From contig QANZ01007353.1 in NCBI GenBank assembly GCA_003254925.1, forward strand, positions 4,091 through 68,090: 64,000 bases of DNA, read 5' to 3'. The translations under genes and the position numbers were made by a program. Below are positions 22,267 through 33,186 of the stretch, in pieces (positions within the stretch are counted from its first letter, which is position 1; each line of letters opens with the position of its first letter). The notes under the pieces are model-generated. The model saw nothing but the letters and a program-made list of their open reading frames with translations, did no database searches and was not told the DNA's origin. The DNA is from Chamaecrista fasciculata. Its lineage: Eukaryota; Streptophyta; Magnoliopsida; Fabales; Fabaceae.

Positions 22267-25200
22267 ATGGGTATTTCTGAGGAGAATCTGAAGGGTGTTA
22301 TTCTAGCATTGCTATCAAGTGGTTTCATTGGCGCAAGCTTCATCATCAAGAAGAAAGGCCTCAAAAAAGCAGCTGCAGCTTCTGGTGTTAGGGCTGGTGA
22401 TGAATTCAATATATATATATATATATATATCTATTGATTTCTCTGTTTTTTTTTTTCTTTTGATGCTTTTGGTTGGATGCTTATTATGGTTATGTTATTT
22501 GTACTTTTGTTTCTGATTTTGTAGGTGGTGGAGGCTATCAATATCTCTTGCAGCCACTTTGGTGGTTGGGGATGGTAACAAGTAAGCTTCTAACATATTG
22601 TTTCTATGCTCTGTTAGAAATTTAATAAATAAACATGTTTTTGTTTATGTAAAATAAGAATAGAAAGCCAATAAGGAATGACATAGTTGGTTAAGGTTTG
22701 AGCTCTTACTCATAGTTGGTTAAGGTTTGAGCTCTTACTCTATGAGGGCGAGGGTTCGAATCCTTTGATCAATTTGGTAGGTGATATATAAATTCTTCTC
22801 GTAAATCTTCAAAGAGGTCGGGAGGTAATCCCTGACTCTAGTGGGATACACCAGTGCTTACCCCATTTAAACTTTTTTTGTACCAAAAAAATAAAAAATT
22901 AAGAATAGAAATGGGGAACATACCAACAGCTATTGTCTCAGAATATAAATCTCAAGAACACTAGAACTAATATAAAAACTAGAATATGTGTGTTTCTAGC
23001 CTTAGTCTCTCAATATCAAGGGATGGTGTTTGCTTTTGGTGATGAGAAACAAGGTCTAGGGACCCGTATTTATAGTAACCTTGAGGGCACCACTCCATCA
23101 ATGGTGACAACCGTTACATAAGTTACATATGGAAGAAATTTTATACTCGTAATGTAGATTAATGAAATTTGAAGGGCTCTAAATGTAGGAAAGTGAAATC
23201 GAAATTGGACCATCAATTAGGATTAAATGATAATGAAACTGACATGGTCAACCATATTCATTTGGCTAAAATTTGTTATACTTAAATGGGTTTTTCCTTC
23301 ATAATTGGTTTTAATTTGATCCTATCATTGTAGAACGTTGGGTATTCCTTAGGTTTGGTGAATCATCCATGTAAAGTTGAGATAATTTCGTTTTTACATT
23401 GTTTTCTAGAATCTGGATTTAATGCTTCATGACTCCAATGATTGTCTACGTCATTTCACTTTTGATTCTCTTTTCCTTTGATTTGAGATGCTTCATTGAT
23501 CAAGCCGTATTTATTTCTCTCAGTTGTAGTGCTGTTCAAGTTTTACTAGCATCTGTGAAGTGTAATTTATCATTGGAGTTTTCGTCTTTATTTGATTTGA
23601 GAAGCTTTATTGTTGTGTGGTTTTTGATTCAGTGATTGTTGGAGAGGCTGCAAACTTTATTGCATATGCATTTGCTCCTGCAGTTCTAGTTACTCCTCTT
23701 GGAGCATTAAGTATTATTGTGAGGTATTTCCCTTACTTTTAATCATTAACATGAATGGAGGTATTATCTTCTTTAAATATTGGCAACATATATAATTGAT
23801 ACTTCGTTATTTATGAAATATGTATCATCTAGTGCTATTTTGGCTCACCTTATTCTGAAGGAGAAGCTACACCCTCTTGGGATTTTGGGCTGTGTAATGT
23901 GCATTGCTGGTTCTGTGATTATTGTTATTCATGCACCCCAGGAGCATCCTATTAAATCTGTTCAGGAGTTGTGGATTATGGCTACTCAACCAGGTAAGAA
24001 TGATCCATGATTTATTTTACAATAAAATACAGTTTTTTTAAATCCTTGGAAGATAACAAAAATCTCATTTTCATATTCTATACCAAAGTCCTATTTTTTT
24101 CCCTAAATCAATTTCAACGGTTAAGTTGACGTAAATTTAACTATATGACTGACCAAGCCTAACAGAGTGCTTATGTGGCCATTAACTGATTAAGTGGCCA
24201 TTCTTAGTAGAGAAGTCTAAGTTGGGTCATTATATACTCACCAAATTTGTTAATCTTATGCAACTTTTCTAGACACTAGACATGGCCACTTTATCACATC
24301 ATGACCACATAAGTATTTAGTTAGATCAGGTTTGCAAATCGGGTAAATTCACATCAACTTAACAAACAGAAGGATTACATTGATTGAGGGACGAGGCTTA
24401 TAGTTTTGAGGACCAAATTGAGAATTTTGTAATCATCCAAGGACAAAAAAGTGTAACCGAATCTTTATTTTATGAATGTTTTGTTATAGTTCACTAATAA
24501 CAAGGGTATGCATGTTTCTTTGCAGCGTTTCTGGTATATGTTTGCTCAGTAGTAGTTTTGGTTTTCATTCTGGTCTTCCATTTTGTACCAAGTTGCGGAC
24601 ATACCAATGTGTTAGTTTACACCGGAATTTGTTCATTGATGGGTTCCCTCTCAGTAAGTAACTTAGTAGCGTTCTCTCTTCAGTCCTTTTACCTGTCTGA
24701 ACTTGTAAATTTTACTTTTTCATACACATACAACCTGGGTTTTCATCATCAAGTTGTAAGTGTGGTATTGAATTTTGTAGAGAAAAAAAAGTTATTTATT
24801 TATTTATTTGTTCATATAGATGAGACTTCATTTGTGCTAAGGGAGTTTATTGTGCACAATTATTCCCTAGCCCAATATCTGATAATATATGTTGTCAAAA
24901 TCTTTTCCCTGTAGTTTTCTCATCAATGCATTGTGTTCATTAACTTTTCTTTTCTCCACTCCTAATTTTTGTATAATATTGAGTTGACTTACCTGCATGG
25001 AATTATTATAACTTGTAGGTGATGAGTGTTAAAGCCCTTGGAACGTCATTGAGATTGACTTTTGAAGGGAAGAATCAGTTAATCTACTCAGAAACATGGT
25101 TCTTTATGTTGGTAGTAGCTACATGTGTCATCACTCAAATGAATTATCTCAATAAGGTTGGTACTGCATGTGCCTTAGCATTAACCCAGAGTCCTCATAT

Positions 25201-27282
25201 TGGAAAGAGAAAGAGAATGAGCAAAGAGAAGATGATAGCACTGCATTTTTCTGCAGATAGACTAGTTTTTTCCCTTCTTCTGGTCCAAATTGAGATACAC
25301 TAGTTCTTTTCTATATGAAGTATTATTTTCTCTTTGTCTCGACTTAACTTGAGTAATATATGATCTCATTTGGCTTTATTCTTGGTTCATCTGTTAGTGA
25401 TTTTCTAAAAAGGATTGGTATACTTGTAGGAAAGAGAAAAAGGGTTATATAATAGTATTTTGTGGCTTGGTATGTTTCTTCTTAGAGTAATCCCATGATC
25501 TTTCAGCCGTTTAAAATTGAAGAAATGTTCACTACTTTTTAAGTAAGACCTGAGTTGATAATGCAAAAATTGCTGAATGAAAAAACCTCTTTTATAGATA
25601 TCTTTCACCAGAAATAATGGCAATCCAAATATTTTGTCTTCATAGTGATACATTGAATTTGTTCTATAATTTTTTGTCTTATTCCACGGGAATTAATGTT
25701 TCACTTTTATACAACCGAAATAGAAAACAATACTTAACTTCAGATTTGTTAAGTAAATTTCTTGAAGTTCTTAAAAATCAATACATTCTCTAACATGATT
25801 TTAATATTTCAGGCTCTTGACACCTTCAATACTGCAGTTGTCTCTCCTATATACTATGTCATGTTCACAACACTGACGATCCTTGCCAGTGTAATAATGT
25901 TCAAGGTATCATCACTTAATTATGGCTTCTAGTTTTCGATATGTAAGAAGCATCTGTTGTTAATTCATTGTGACAAAATGAGCCTAATTAGATTTCACTC
26001 TTAAACTCACAGGACTGGGATGGTCAAAAGGGTGGAACCATTGTGTCAGATATATGTGGCTTTATCATTGTGCTCTCTGGCACAATATTATTACATGCAA
26101 CCAAGGACTTGGACAAAAACCCTTCTTTTAGAGGTGTGCAAAACCTGCTTTTACCATTTGGTTCAAGTTCTTAATTTAGTCCCTACAGTTTTATTTTTTC
26201 AATACTAAGTCCTTATACTGTGTAAATGTTTAGTTGTTAGTCCTTAATACTAAAATTTGTCATAAAAATATTTATCTATAACTAACTAAGATAACTAATA
26301 ATGATATAAAAGTCTAATATTAATATTTTTAAGCTTCAACATTTGACTATCATATTAGTATATAATGAATTTTGAATTAATTTTTTTACAACAACTTCTT
26401 AAAAAAATATTATTATCATGTAATTATGTATTAAGGACCAAAGTCTATAGATTTACAAAGTATAGGGGTTGATTTAATAAAAATAAGGTTGTAGGGACTA
26501 AATTAAAAACTTAAGTGTTGGGACTAGATAATTAACACATGGTAATTCACTCAATAACTATTTTTCGAGTTGAAGTAATTCTTGATGTGTTACAACAGTT
26601 TGCATAATTAGAGTTGAAGTAGTTCCTATCATTATATTAGAATCCCTACGAGTCTGCATTTTCCCTACCTTTCATTTCCAATGGCCATTGACTTTCCTGT
26701 AAGGAGCTATGTTAAACATTATAATAAAACTAAAGTAAACATACAACTTGGTGCGTGAAAGATATATGAGTTAATAACTCAATCTCTGAAAGTTTAGTTT
26801 ACGTACTTTAATTATTGAAAGTTGTGGAGGCAATATAGTTTAGTCTCATAAGCTTATTTTATGCAAACTAAGTTGTAGGGACCAAAGAACTAAAATGTAT
26901 TAGTTCCATGACTTTCAGGGATTAAAGAGTGTAAATAAGGTTTTCAAGGATTGAGATTTTAATTCGTGTATCTTTCAAAGACCAATTTATATGTTTATTC
27001 ATAAAATTATTTATGGGCCTTCACTTAATAGCTCAAACTTCTTGATTGAAGTGGTTAATGAAACACTTCACTTTGGTGCCACTTTCAAGCAATATTAGTC
27101 TCTGGAAGACTGGAACCTTGATTTTAAACTTTATAGCTGCAGGCAGCAACAGCAGCAGTGCACCGTCATCGCCTTCCTTATCAACAAGACTTTGTAGCGG
27201 GAACGGGGAACTTCTCAAATATGATGAAGAAAATTTACTTCCATCTGAGAGTATGTGCTTAAAAAGACAAGAACTATATTAG
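22267..27282 (+). CDS. NIPA-family magnesium transporter
   Basis: Nine coding exons: 22267-22396, 22525-22581, 23633-23723, 23833-23993, 24526-24653, 25019-25156, 25813-25905, 26013-26133, 27143-27282. Phases agree and give about 352 residues. The protein belongs to the NIPA (DUF803) family of multi-pass membrane proteins linked to Mg2+ transport. Nine hydrophobic segments can be followed, starting with [20 protein letters not shown]. Family signatures include [52 protein letters not shown] and [14 protein letters not shown]. The cytosolic Ser-rich tail starts in exon 9. Transport itself is inferred from family. Intron 2 has a SINE; introns 4 and 8 have palindromes. Two acceptors six bases apart precede exon 9. 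Confidence 0.95.
22406..22431. repeat. (AT)n microsatellite in NIPA intron 1
   Basis: About 13 AT units directly after the donor of the 128-bp first intron. Confidence 0.8.
22667..22900 (+). mobile_element. tRNA-derived SINE with duplicated 5' module, in NIPA intron 2
   Basis: 234 bp flanked by a perfect 11-bp duplication AAGAATAGAAA (22656-22666, 22901-22911). A canonical B box GGTTCGAATCC lies at 22753-22763. The A-box region (TAGTTGGTTAAGGTTTGAGC) lies within a 29-bp unit present twice in tandem (22682-22710, 22711-22739). The tail is A-rich. All this fits a Pol III SINE inserted by LINE machinery. Confidence 0.85.
24085..24456. mobile_element. Palindromic element in NIPA intron 4
   Basis: Left words CTATTTTTTTCCCTAAATCAA, GTTAAGTTGACGTAAATTTA and CTTATGTGGCC are mirrored by TTTGAGGACC, TAAATTCACATCAACTTAAC and GACCACATAAG. 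It belongs to the GGACC/GGTCC palindrome group. Confidence 0.6.
26166..26525. mobile_element. Palindromic element in NIPA intron 8
   Basis: Left arm words CTTAATTTAGTCCCTACAG and AGTCCTTATACTG are mirrored by TTGTAGGGACTAAATTAA and AAAGTATAGGGG. The centre is AT-rich. Non-coding. Confidence 0.65.
26734..27000. mobile_element. Palindromic MITE, family D copy 6, in NIPA intron 8
   Basis: AGTAAACATACAACTTGG on the left against ACCAATTTATATGTTTATT on the right, with mirrored CTCAATCTCTGAAAG and AAGGATTGAGATTTT. It is a diverged copy that ends about 140 bp before exon 9. Confidence 0.6.
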
Positions 27283-27848
27283 ATGTTTTTATCAGAGACC
27301 AACAAGATTCTTAGTTCACTTACTCCTATGGGAAGGCAAAATCCGAAATATCGACAATATTAGCGATGCCCAACAGACAATAGTATACATATTTTCATGT
27401 ACTAATGAAATGAAACCATAGAAGGGAAGATTTCTGAAGCCATTGTGTTCATATGAGGCGCTCAGGAATGTTTGTCATGTAGATTCCTCTCCTAGTTTGG
27501 GAAGATAGTTCAAGAACTAATCCAGTAGGTTGCAAAGCCTGTACAGTGTGTCCAGAGACGCTGGCTTATGAGAAATAGAGTTTCAAGAAATAATAGTTGG
27601 ATGGCTTGAATATTTGAATTTCTCTATGAAAGCAGAAAAATTAAATGAGTTGGAAAAAGGAAATGGATAGAGCATTTGTTTCTGAGAACTTGAAGCCATC
27701 TGCAATGTCAACTTTTTGGGTTAGAAAACAATATTTATTTGTGGATTGTAAGTATTGCAATGTACAGGGAATTGAGCTGTTTCTCTTCAAATCATTGGGA
27801 CTTTGAATAAGAAACATGTGTCTTTTACTGTGAGTTTTTTTTTCCTGG

Positions 27849-28272
27849 CCAAAGTGCACTTTTGGTTCCATAACTGTTACTCAGGTCTCAATTTGGTTCC
27901 ATAACTTTTTTTGTTGCACTTTTGGTCTTATATCTTTTGCTTAGGTTGCAGATTTGGTCCCGTGTTGCACTTTTGGTCTCATATTTTTGGATCAGGTTGC
28001 AGAATTTGTCTCATATCTTTTGGTTAGATTGCAGAACTAGTCCCATATTTTTGGGTTAGATATAGAATTAGTCTCATATCTTCAAATCAGGTGGGACTAA
28101 TGGTGAAACTTTTTGCAAAGATATGAGACCAATTGTACAATCTAACCAAAAGTGATACATGACCAAATCTGTAACTTTTTGCAAACATATTAGACCGAAA
28201 GTGCAACAAAAAAAGTTATGGGACCAAATTGAGACCTGAGTAAAAGTTATGGGACCAAAAGTGCACACTGTC
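27849..28272. mobile_element. Palindromic element with GTGCACTTTTGGT ends (family E)
   Basis: The left arm AAAGTGCACTTTTGGTTCC and the right arm GGGACCAAAAGTGCACACT are inverses. Inner words CATAACTTTTTTTGTTGCAC are mirrored by GTGCAACAAAAAAAGTTATG. The ends match those of the SF1-carrying element at 11763, so this is an empty relative. It lies about 570 bp 3' of NIPA. Confidence 0.75.
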
Positions 28273-28589
28273 CTTTTTTTTTTTCTAAAATGCAAAATCA
28301 AAAATCCTAAACTTTGATTATTGTTCAAAAAATTCCCTAAATTTTCAAAGCTAATGGAACTATGGAAGATTCACTAAAATTTTTATTTTTTGCAAACTAC
28401 TTTTGTTAAAATTTTCATTAAAATATAATTTTTTATAGCTACTATCAATGATAATAAAAGTTTTCTTAAGAATGAATTATAACAATAGTTAATGTTTGAA
28501 TCAATGTAAAATATAACAATAATCATAACATCATAAAAAAAAAATAATTCTTTTATAAAATGTACTCCATTCATTATTTCTTGGTCAAA

Positions 28590-29560
28590 TTGTATAACAC
28601 CCCCTTGAATTTTAGGTTAGGGGCACATAATACTCCTGAGTTTTAAAATTGTGCAAAGAGGACCCCTGAGTTTTTAATTTTGAGTCTATTTATGAAATTC
28701 AACGACCAAAAAATAATAAACAATAGTTTGGGGACTAGAATGCAAATAACATGAAAATTATTGTAAACATACAATTTGGTCCACAACTTTGTATCGATCC
28801 ATAACTAATCTCTTAGTTTGATGAACAAAATAAGACGAGAAATAGTTTTATTATTGAAACGAAACTAATCTCATAGTTTAAGGATTAGACTAGTAACAAT
28901 GCCAACAAATGGGAAGATAAAAAATTATTTTAACTCCTTTTAATTTTTACACAACTTCATAAAATATATTGAAAAAAGTATGGATTGAATTGTATAATAG
29001 TAAAAAACATATAGGAATGTTGCAGTTTGGACTAAAAAATATAACTAATATTTTGCGGACCAAAATGCAACTCATCTTGTAATTTGAGTAAAAAATCTAA
29101 CCATAAATAGTTTTATGACCGAAAAAATATAAGAACATTGAGACAATAAAAAACAAAATAACATTGCAATTTTTTGGCTACCCATGATTCGAACAAAAAA
29201 AAAAATAACTGATACGTGGAAACTTGTGTATTTTCCCAACCAAAAAATAATCGTTATTTCTCCATTATCCACAACGTATCGGATGATTTTGGACAAGAAT
29301 ATAGAACAAAAAATAGTTTGAGGACCAATATGAAACTAATTGCATAGTTTGAGGAAAAGAAACTAAACAAAAAATAGTTTTATGAGCCAAGGAAACTGAG
29401 CTCATAGTTTGAGGATCAAAATGTTTAAAAAAGTGAAGAGAATACTATAACGAGAATAGAAGAAAATTGTAACTTAAAAAATAATTTAAGGATTCAATTG
29501 TATATTTTACTCAAAACAAATAGAAAAATATTGGGACTAAAAAAATAACAACATTGCAAA
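28590..29560. repeat. AT-rich tract with scattered palindrome arms
   Basis: No supported gene. Short stretches such as ACATACAATTTGGTCC and repeated ATAGTTTGAGGACC/ATAGTTTTATGACC words look like decayed arms of the GGACC palindromes. They cannot be paired with confidence. Confidence 0.4.
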
Positions 29561-29574
29561 TGAACAAAAATAAT

Positions 29575-30098
29575 TTTTGTTTAATTAAGTTAATATAAAT
29601 ATATATATAATACAATATATAACATTTCTATATATATATATATTTAAGAATTGAGAATAAGAGAGAGATATAATATATATATATATATAATAACAATATA
29701 TTTTTATATATATATATATATTTGAGAGAGATGTGTGTGTGTGAAGGAGAGAGAGATGTGTAGGTGAAAAAGAAAAAAAATGATAAGAAATGATAGAGAG
29801 AGAGAGAGAAAATGATAAGTGTAATAAATGAGGGTATGTAAAATTACTATTTTGCCTAATTTTTTTTTTATATTTGTATTAGAGAATAGGTAATTATAGG
29901 TATATGAGTAGGGATAGTTTAGTAAATGTAAGAGAAAATGAAATGATGTTGTGGATGAGATGATGATGTGAATGAGATGAGATGAGATGAGATGAAGGGT
30001 CCAACAAATACCCAATCGTTACTGTTCATCCAATCCTAAGATGAGATGATGATTGAATGAGATGGGATTGAGATTTTGGAGCCCCCAAACAGGCCCTT
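29575..30098. mobile_element. AT microsatellites and a Harbinger-like MITE end
   Basis: About 29590-29725 is mostly AT/TA repeats followed by GA/GT repeats. The right edge (about 30060-30098), reversed, reads GGGCCTGTTTGGGGGCTCC, a terminal motif common in PIF/Harbinger-type MITEs. GATGA repeats at about 29950-30000 and 30040-30065 belong to the same unit. The left end was not found. Confidence 0.4.
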
Positions 30099-30169
30099 AG
30101 GTGACTAAGATGCCAAAGTGACCTTAACTCATGTAAGCATTTAACGTCCACGTCATCAAGTAATTTAAC

Positions 30170-30298
30170 GGATTCTAACTGAGGGACTAAAAATTGATGA
30201 TTATGATAAATGAGGGACTAAGTAGTTTATTTTAATAAATGAAGGACCAAATCGTTGACTCAATATAAAAGGAGGGACCAAATAGTAGGTTTCCTCTA
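30170..30298. mobile_element. Right-arm fragment of a family F palindrome
   Basis: GGACCAAATCGTTGACTCA and GGGACCAAATAGTAGGTTTCC match the right arm of the complete element in the PATRONUS-like gene's intron 3. The left arm is absent. Confidence 0.5.
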
Positions 30299-30352
30299 AA
30301 TTAATATTTGCTCATGCTTGCTGATGGTGTATGATCACAACTTATACTATTG

Positions 30353-30379
30353 GTAATTATTATTATTATTATTATTATT
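30353..30379. repeat. (ATT)n microsatellite
   Basis: About nine ATT units. They sit in what looks like the pyrimidine tract of a 5'-UTR intron acceptor (TTTTTGCTGCAG at 30403) before the PATRONUS-like gene. Confidence 0.75.
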
Positions 30380-30442
30380 CATGTTATCTTATTTTTGCTG
30401 CAGAGCTCAGTCTTTCTGTGTACAGTAGTGTAGAACAATATA

Positions 30443-32358
30443 ATGGCCAAGTTTATTACTCCTGGGAAGCTGATGATCAAGGAAGAAAATTTGGATCTTC
30501 ACTCTAAAGTGAAAAGTAAGGCGTATGTTGCTTTTAAGTTTTAACATTAATGTATTGCATATATAAAGAGTGGATTCAGTGAAATATTATCAAACAAGGA
30601 GAAAGGGAATTTGAGAATCAGATTTGAAGGGATTAGAACTTGCAAACCAGCTAAGCTAGTCCATGGTCTAACATAAAAAGAAAAAAAAAAAACAATTTTA
30701 TTCTCAACCACACTCAACTACTCAAGAATAAACTAATGTGGAAATTATTTTTGCATTTAATAAGATGCTATTATTTTCATCTTCATCAATATCATTGCAA
30801 GTCTACAACTATATAATGCATTCTTACTGTGTTAATTCTCTTATTTTCTTTTTTTTTTCTTTTTTTTTTTCTGGTTTTGACTTGGGATAGAGGCAGTCTT
30901 GAATGGGAAGACCAAAAATGCTAAAGTGGATGGAAAGAAAATTCCCTTGGCGCCTGCAGGTCGAAAAGCTCTCGGTGACATTACAAACAAGAAACCCCTT
31001 TTTCCTGAAGCCTCATCAAGGAAAAAGAATTTACCTAAAGAAGAAATTAATGTGAAGGAGGAAATGTTCTTGCATGATCATAAAAAATGCTTAGAGGCTC
31101 AAAAAGAAGCAATGAATACTTTAAATCTTGAGATGGTTCTTCCACAAGATGGTAATCATATCTGGCTTTTCATGCATTGAAGTTATTTCTAACATTCCCG
31201 CATATAGGCACTATGCTTCTTGTCGTAATCAACACTTGCAATCAAGAATATCAGTAGTATGGAGGAAACATTCTTAATAAAAATGAGACTGTTAATCAGG
31301 AGGATAAGAAGAAAGATTTGACATTTGGCACCGGAATTTGCTGTAAAAAATTGCCTGCAAAAACATGCTAAAAGAACAGAATTATTGTGAAGTGAGATTG
31401 TTAGAATTATATCCAAATATTATCTTTTCCCTTCTCTTTAGTCTCTACTACAGTTCATTATGTTCTGACGCTTATGCATGAGGAGACCCCTGACCTCATT
31501 TTATTCCTGCAGATTCCAAAGCTATTATGGAGCATACTAAGGTAATGCGTTCCTTCCTGTCATTGCATTTTTCTTCACTTGTTTAATTTTGGTTATAAGC
31601 ATTTGACTGGTACTTTGAGAAAACTCACTGAATACCACATCTACTATTTCATTTTGTCAGAATTTCATTTAAAACGTACTGTGTAGTAGTTTGTTGCATT
31701 ACTTGTTATTTAAAGTATTTAATGAAGCCAAATATATTTTTGTTTGATGAGAAAACCTACTTTTTGGTCCCTGAATTGTTACTGAGTCAACGATTTAATC
31801 CATGAATTGTAGAAAAATATGAATCAGTCCCTGAATTTTACACCACCGTCAACTTTTTGGTCTCTCAGTTCCTGAATTTTACACCACCGTCAACCTTTTG
31901 GTCCCTAATTGTGGTGTAAAGATCCACAACGGTTAATAACTTAGAGATCAAAAGGTTGACTGTGATGTAAAATTCAAGGACTGATTCGTATTTTCTTACA
32001 ATTCAGGGACTAAAACATTGACTTAGTAACAATTCAGGGACCAAAAAGTTGGTTTTCTCTTATTTGATTAGATTAGTTTAGACGTTAGATACCTTTTGGT
32101 GGTTGGTTCCATTAGGCCTACTTTTGCTCCAGCTTTCTTTCTTGTGTTTTGATGGTGGCTTTTTAGGTCTGTCATTCTCCTTGTTGTTATCCAGAACCAG
32201 TAGAAATTCCAATGTCCAAGTTTTCTGATTGGTTGGACGTTTCATTAGAGAGAAGCTCTACTCCATCTTCTCCATCAATATGGGACTCTCTACCATCTTC
32301 TCCCATTTCATGGGAGGATGAAGCTTTTGTGTTTGTTCTCAAGGAAGAAGATGCCTAA
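30443..32358 (+). CDS. PANS1: PATRONUS-like plant securin (APC/C substrate, protects centromeric cohesion)
   Basis: Four coding exons: 30443-30515, 30891-31151, 31513-31541, 32167-32358, giving 184 residues, similar to Arabidopsis PANS1. Family marks are a D-box in GRKALGDITNK (R49-x-x-L52), then FLHDHKKC, then the C-terminal block KFSDWL (139-144) and an acidic end. Residues 13-16 are KEEN, placed where PANS proteins carry a KEN/DEN-type degron. PATRONUS proteins bind separase and protect centromeric cohesin in meiosis and mitosis; they are degraded by the APC/C. The ATG at 30443 is the first in frame after a likely UTR intron acceptor at 30403. Intron 3 holds a complete family F palindrome. 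PANS1 versus PANS2 cannot be told apart here. Confidence 0.85.
31749..32059. mobile_element. Palindromic element, family F, in PATRONUS-like intron 3
   Basis: GAGAAAACCTACTTTTTGGTCCC on the left is mirrored by GGGACCAAAAAGTTGGTTTTCTC on the right. The inner word CTGAATTTTACACCACCGTCAAC occurs twice in tandem. The 9-bp flanks TTGTTTGAT and TTATTTGAT (8/9) fit a Mutator-type target duplication. Confidence 0.75.
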
Positions 32359-33186
32359 ATGTCACTATGTGTTCTTTTCACAGATCAAGACCTTTTTTAA
32401 GTACTCTTGAGAACCTTGTAAATGCTTTTAGTTGTGATGAATCTGTTGTGTCCATACTTGAGAGCTCTTGAATTCTATGAGAGATTATCTTTACTGAAGC
32501 TTCTTGCTTGTTTGTTTCATAATCATTATACCTATAAATATCTTATCTTATATTATATGGCTCCACCCCTTTCTGGTCGTCCATATTTTAAAACTATAGT
32601 ACAAAATTAATAATAAGAGAAAAATTATTATTTGATCCCTTCTTTTTTACTGAGTTAACGATTTAGTCCCTCATTTATTTTACATACATATTTGCGTGCC
32701 TGTTAGGACACGCAAAGCCTCTAGTGTACTATATTGAGCTTACAATCGGAAATGTAATGCCACCCTGAAAAATATGCAAAATAAGTACTTGATTGGATAA
32801 ATAAAGTGTTTTCCGGACCTAGATCCCTCAGTAATAAACAAATAAGACAGTGAATCACAAAATAAGATTATATTTTACGATTGATTGCAGAATAATTTGA
32901 GGAAAAAGAAAGGATTTCTAAGAGTTCTTCCAAAAAGGAGCTCATTAGAGAAATTCAATTGAATTTTTTCTTTTTTTTGGTCTTAAGAAATTCAATTGAA
33001 TGAGCCAATAAAAGTGTTCTCCCCCATGAACATATATGGGCGCAAGGCCAACAATAAATATGATGCAAAAACTATTTGTAAAAAACGATCAATTTCTGTA
33101 GTGCCAAATTGTAAAAGTATATATTACTTTCCTCAAATCATACTATCATATTTGTGTCTAAATTCTCAATGAGTAAACGAATAATA
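32359..33186. other. 3' flank of PATRONUS-like gene, few features
   Basis: The 3' UTR probably ends by about 32560. A left-arm fragment of family F lies at about 32618-32685 (GAGAAAAATTATTATTTGATCC). A small hairpin GCGTGCCTGTTAGGACACGC lies near 32694-32714. Nothing else was recognised. Confidence 0.45.

Noticed and set aside
22740-22770. A tRNA gene, suggested by the perfect B box
   Set aside because: No cloverleaf can be formed around it. The A-rich tail and 11-bp flanking duplication identify a SINE.
27033-27281. Opposed frames over NIPA exon 9
   Set aside because: The minus-strand frame is a shadow of the real last exon, and the longer plus-strand frame extends upstream through the intron.
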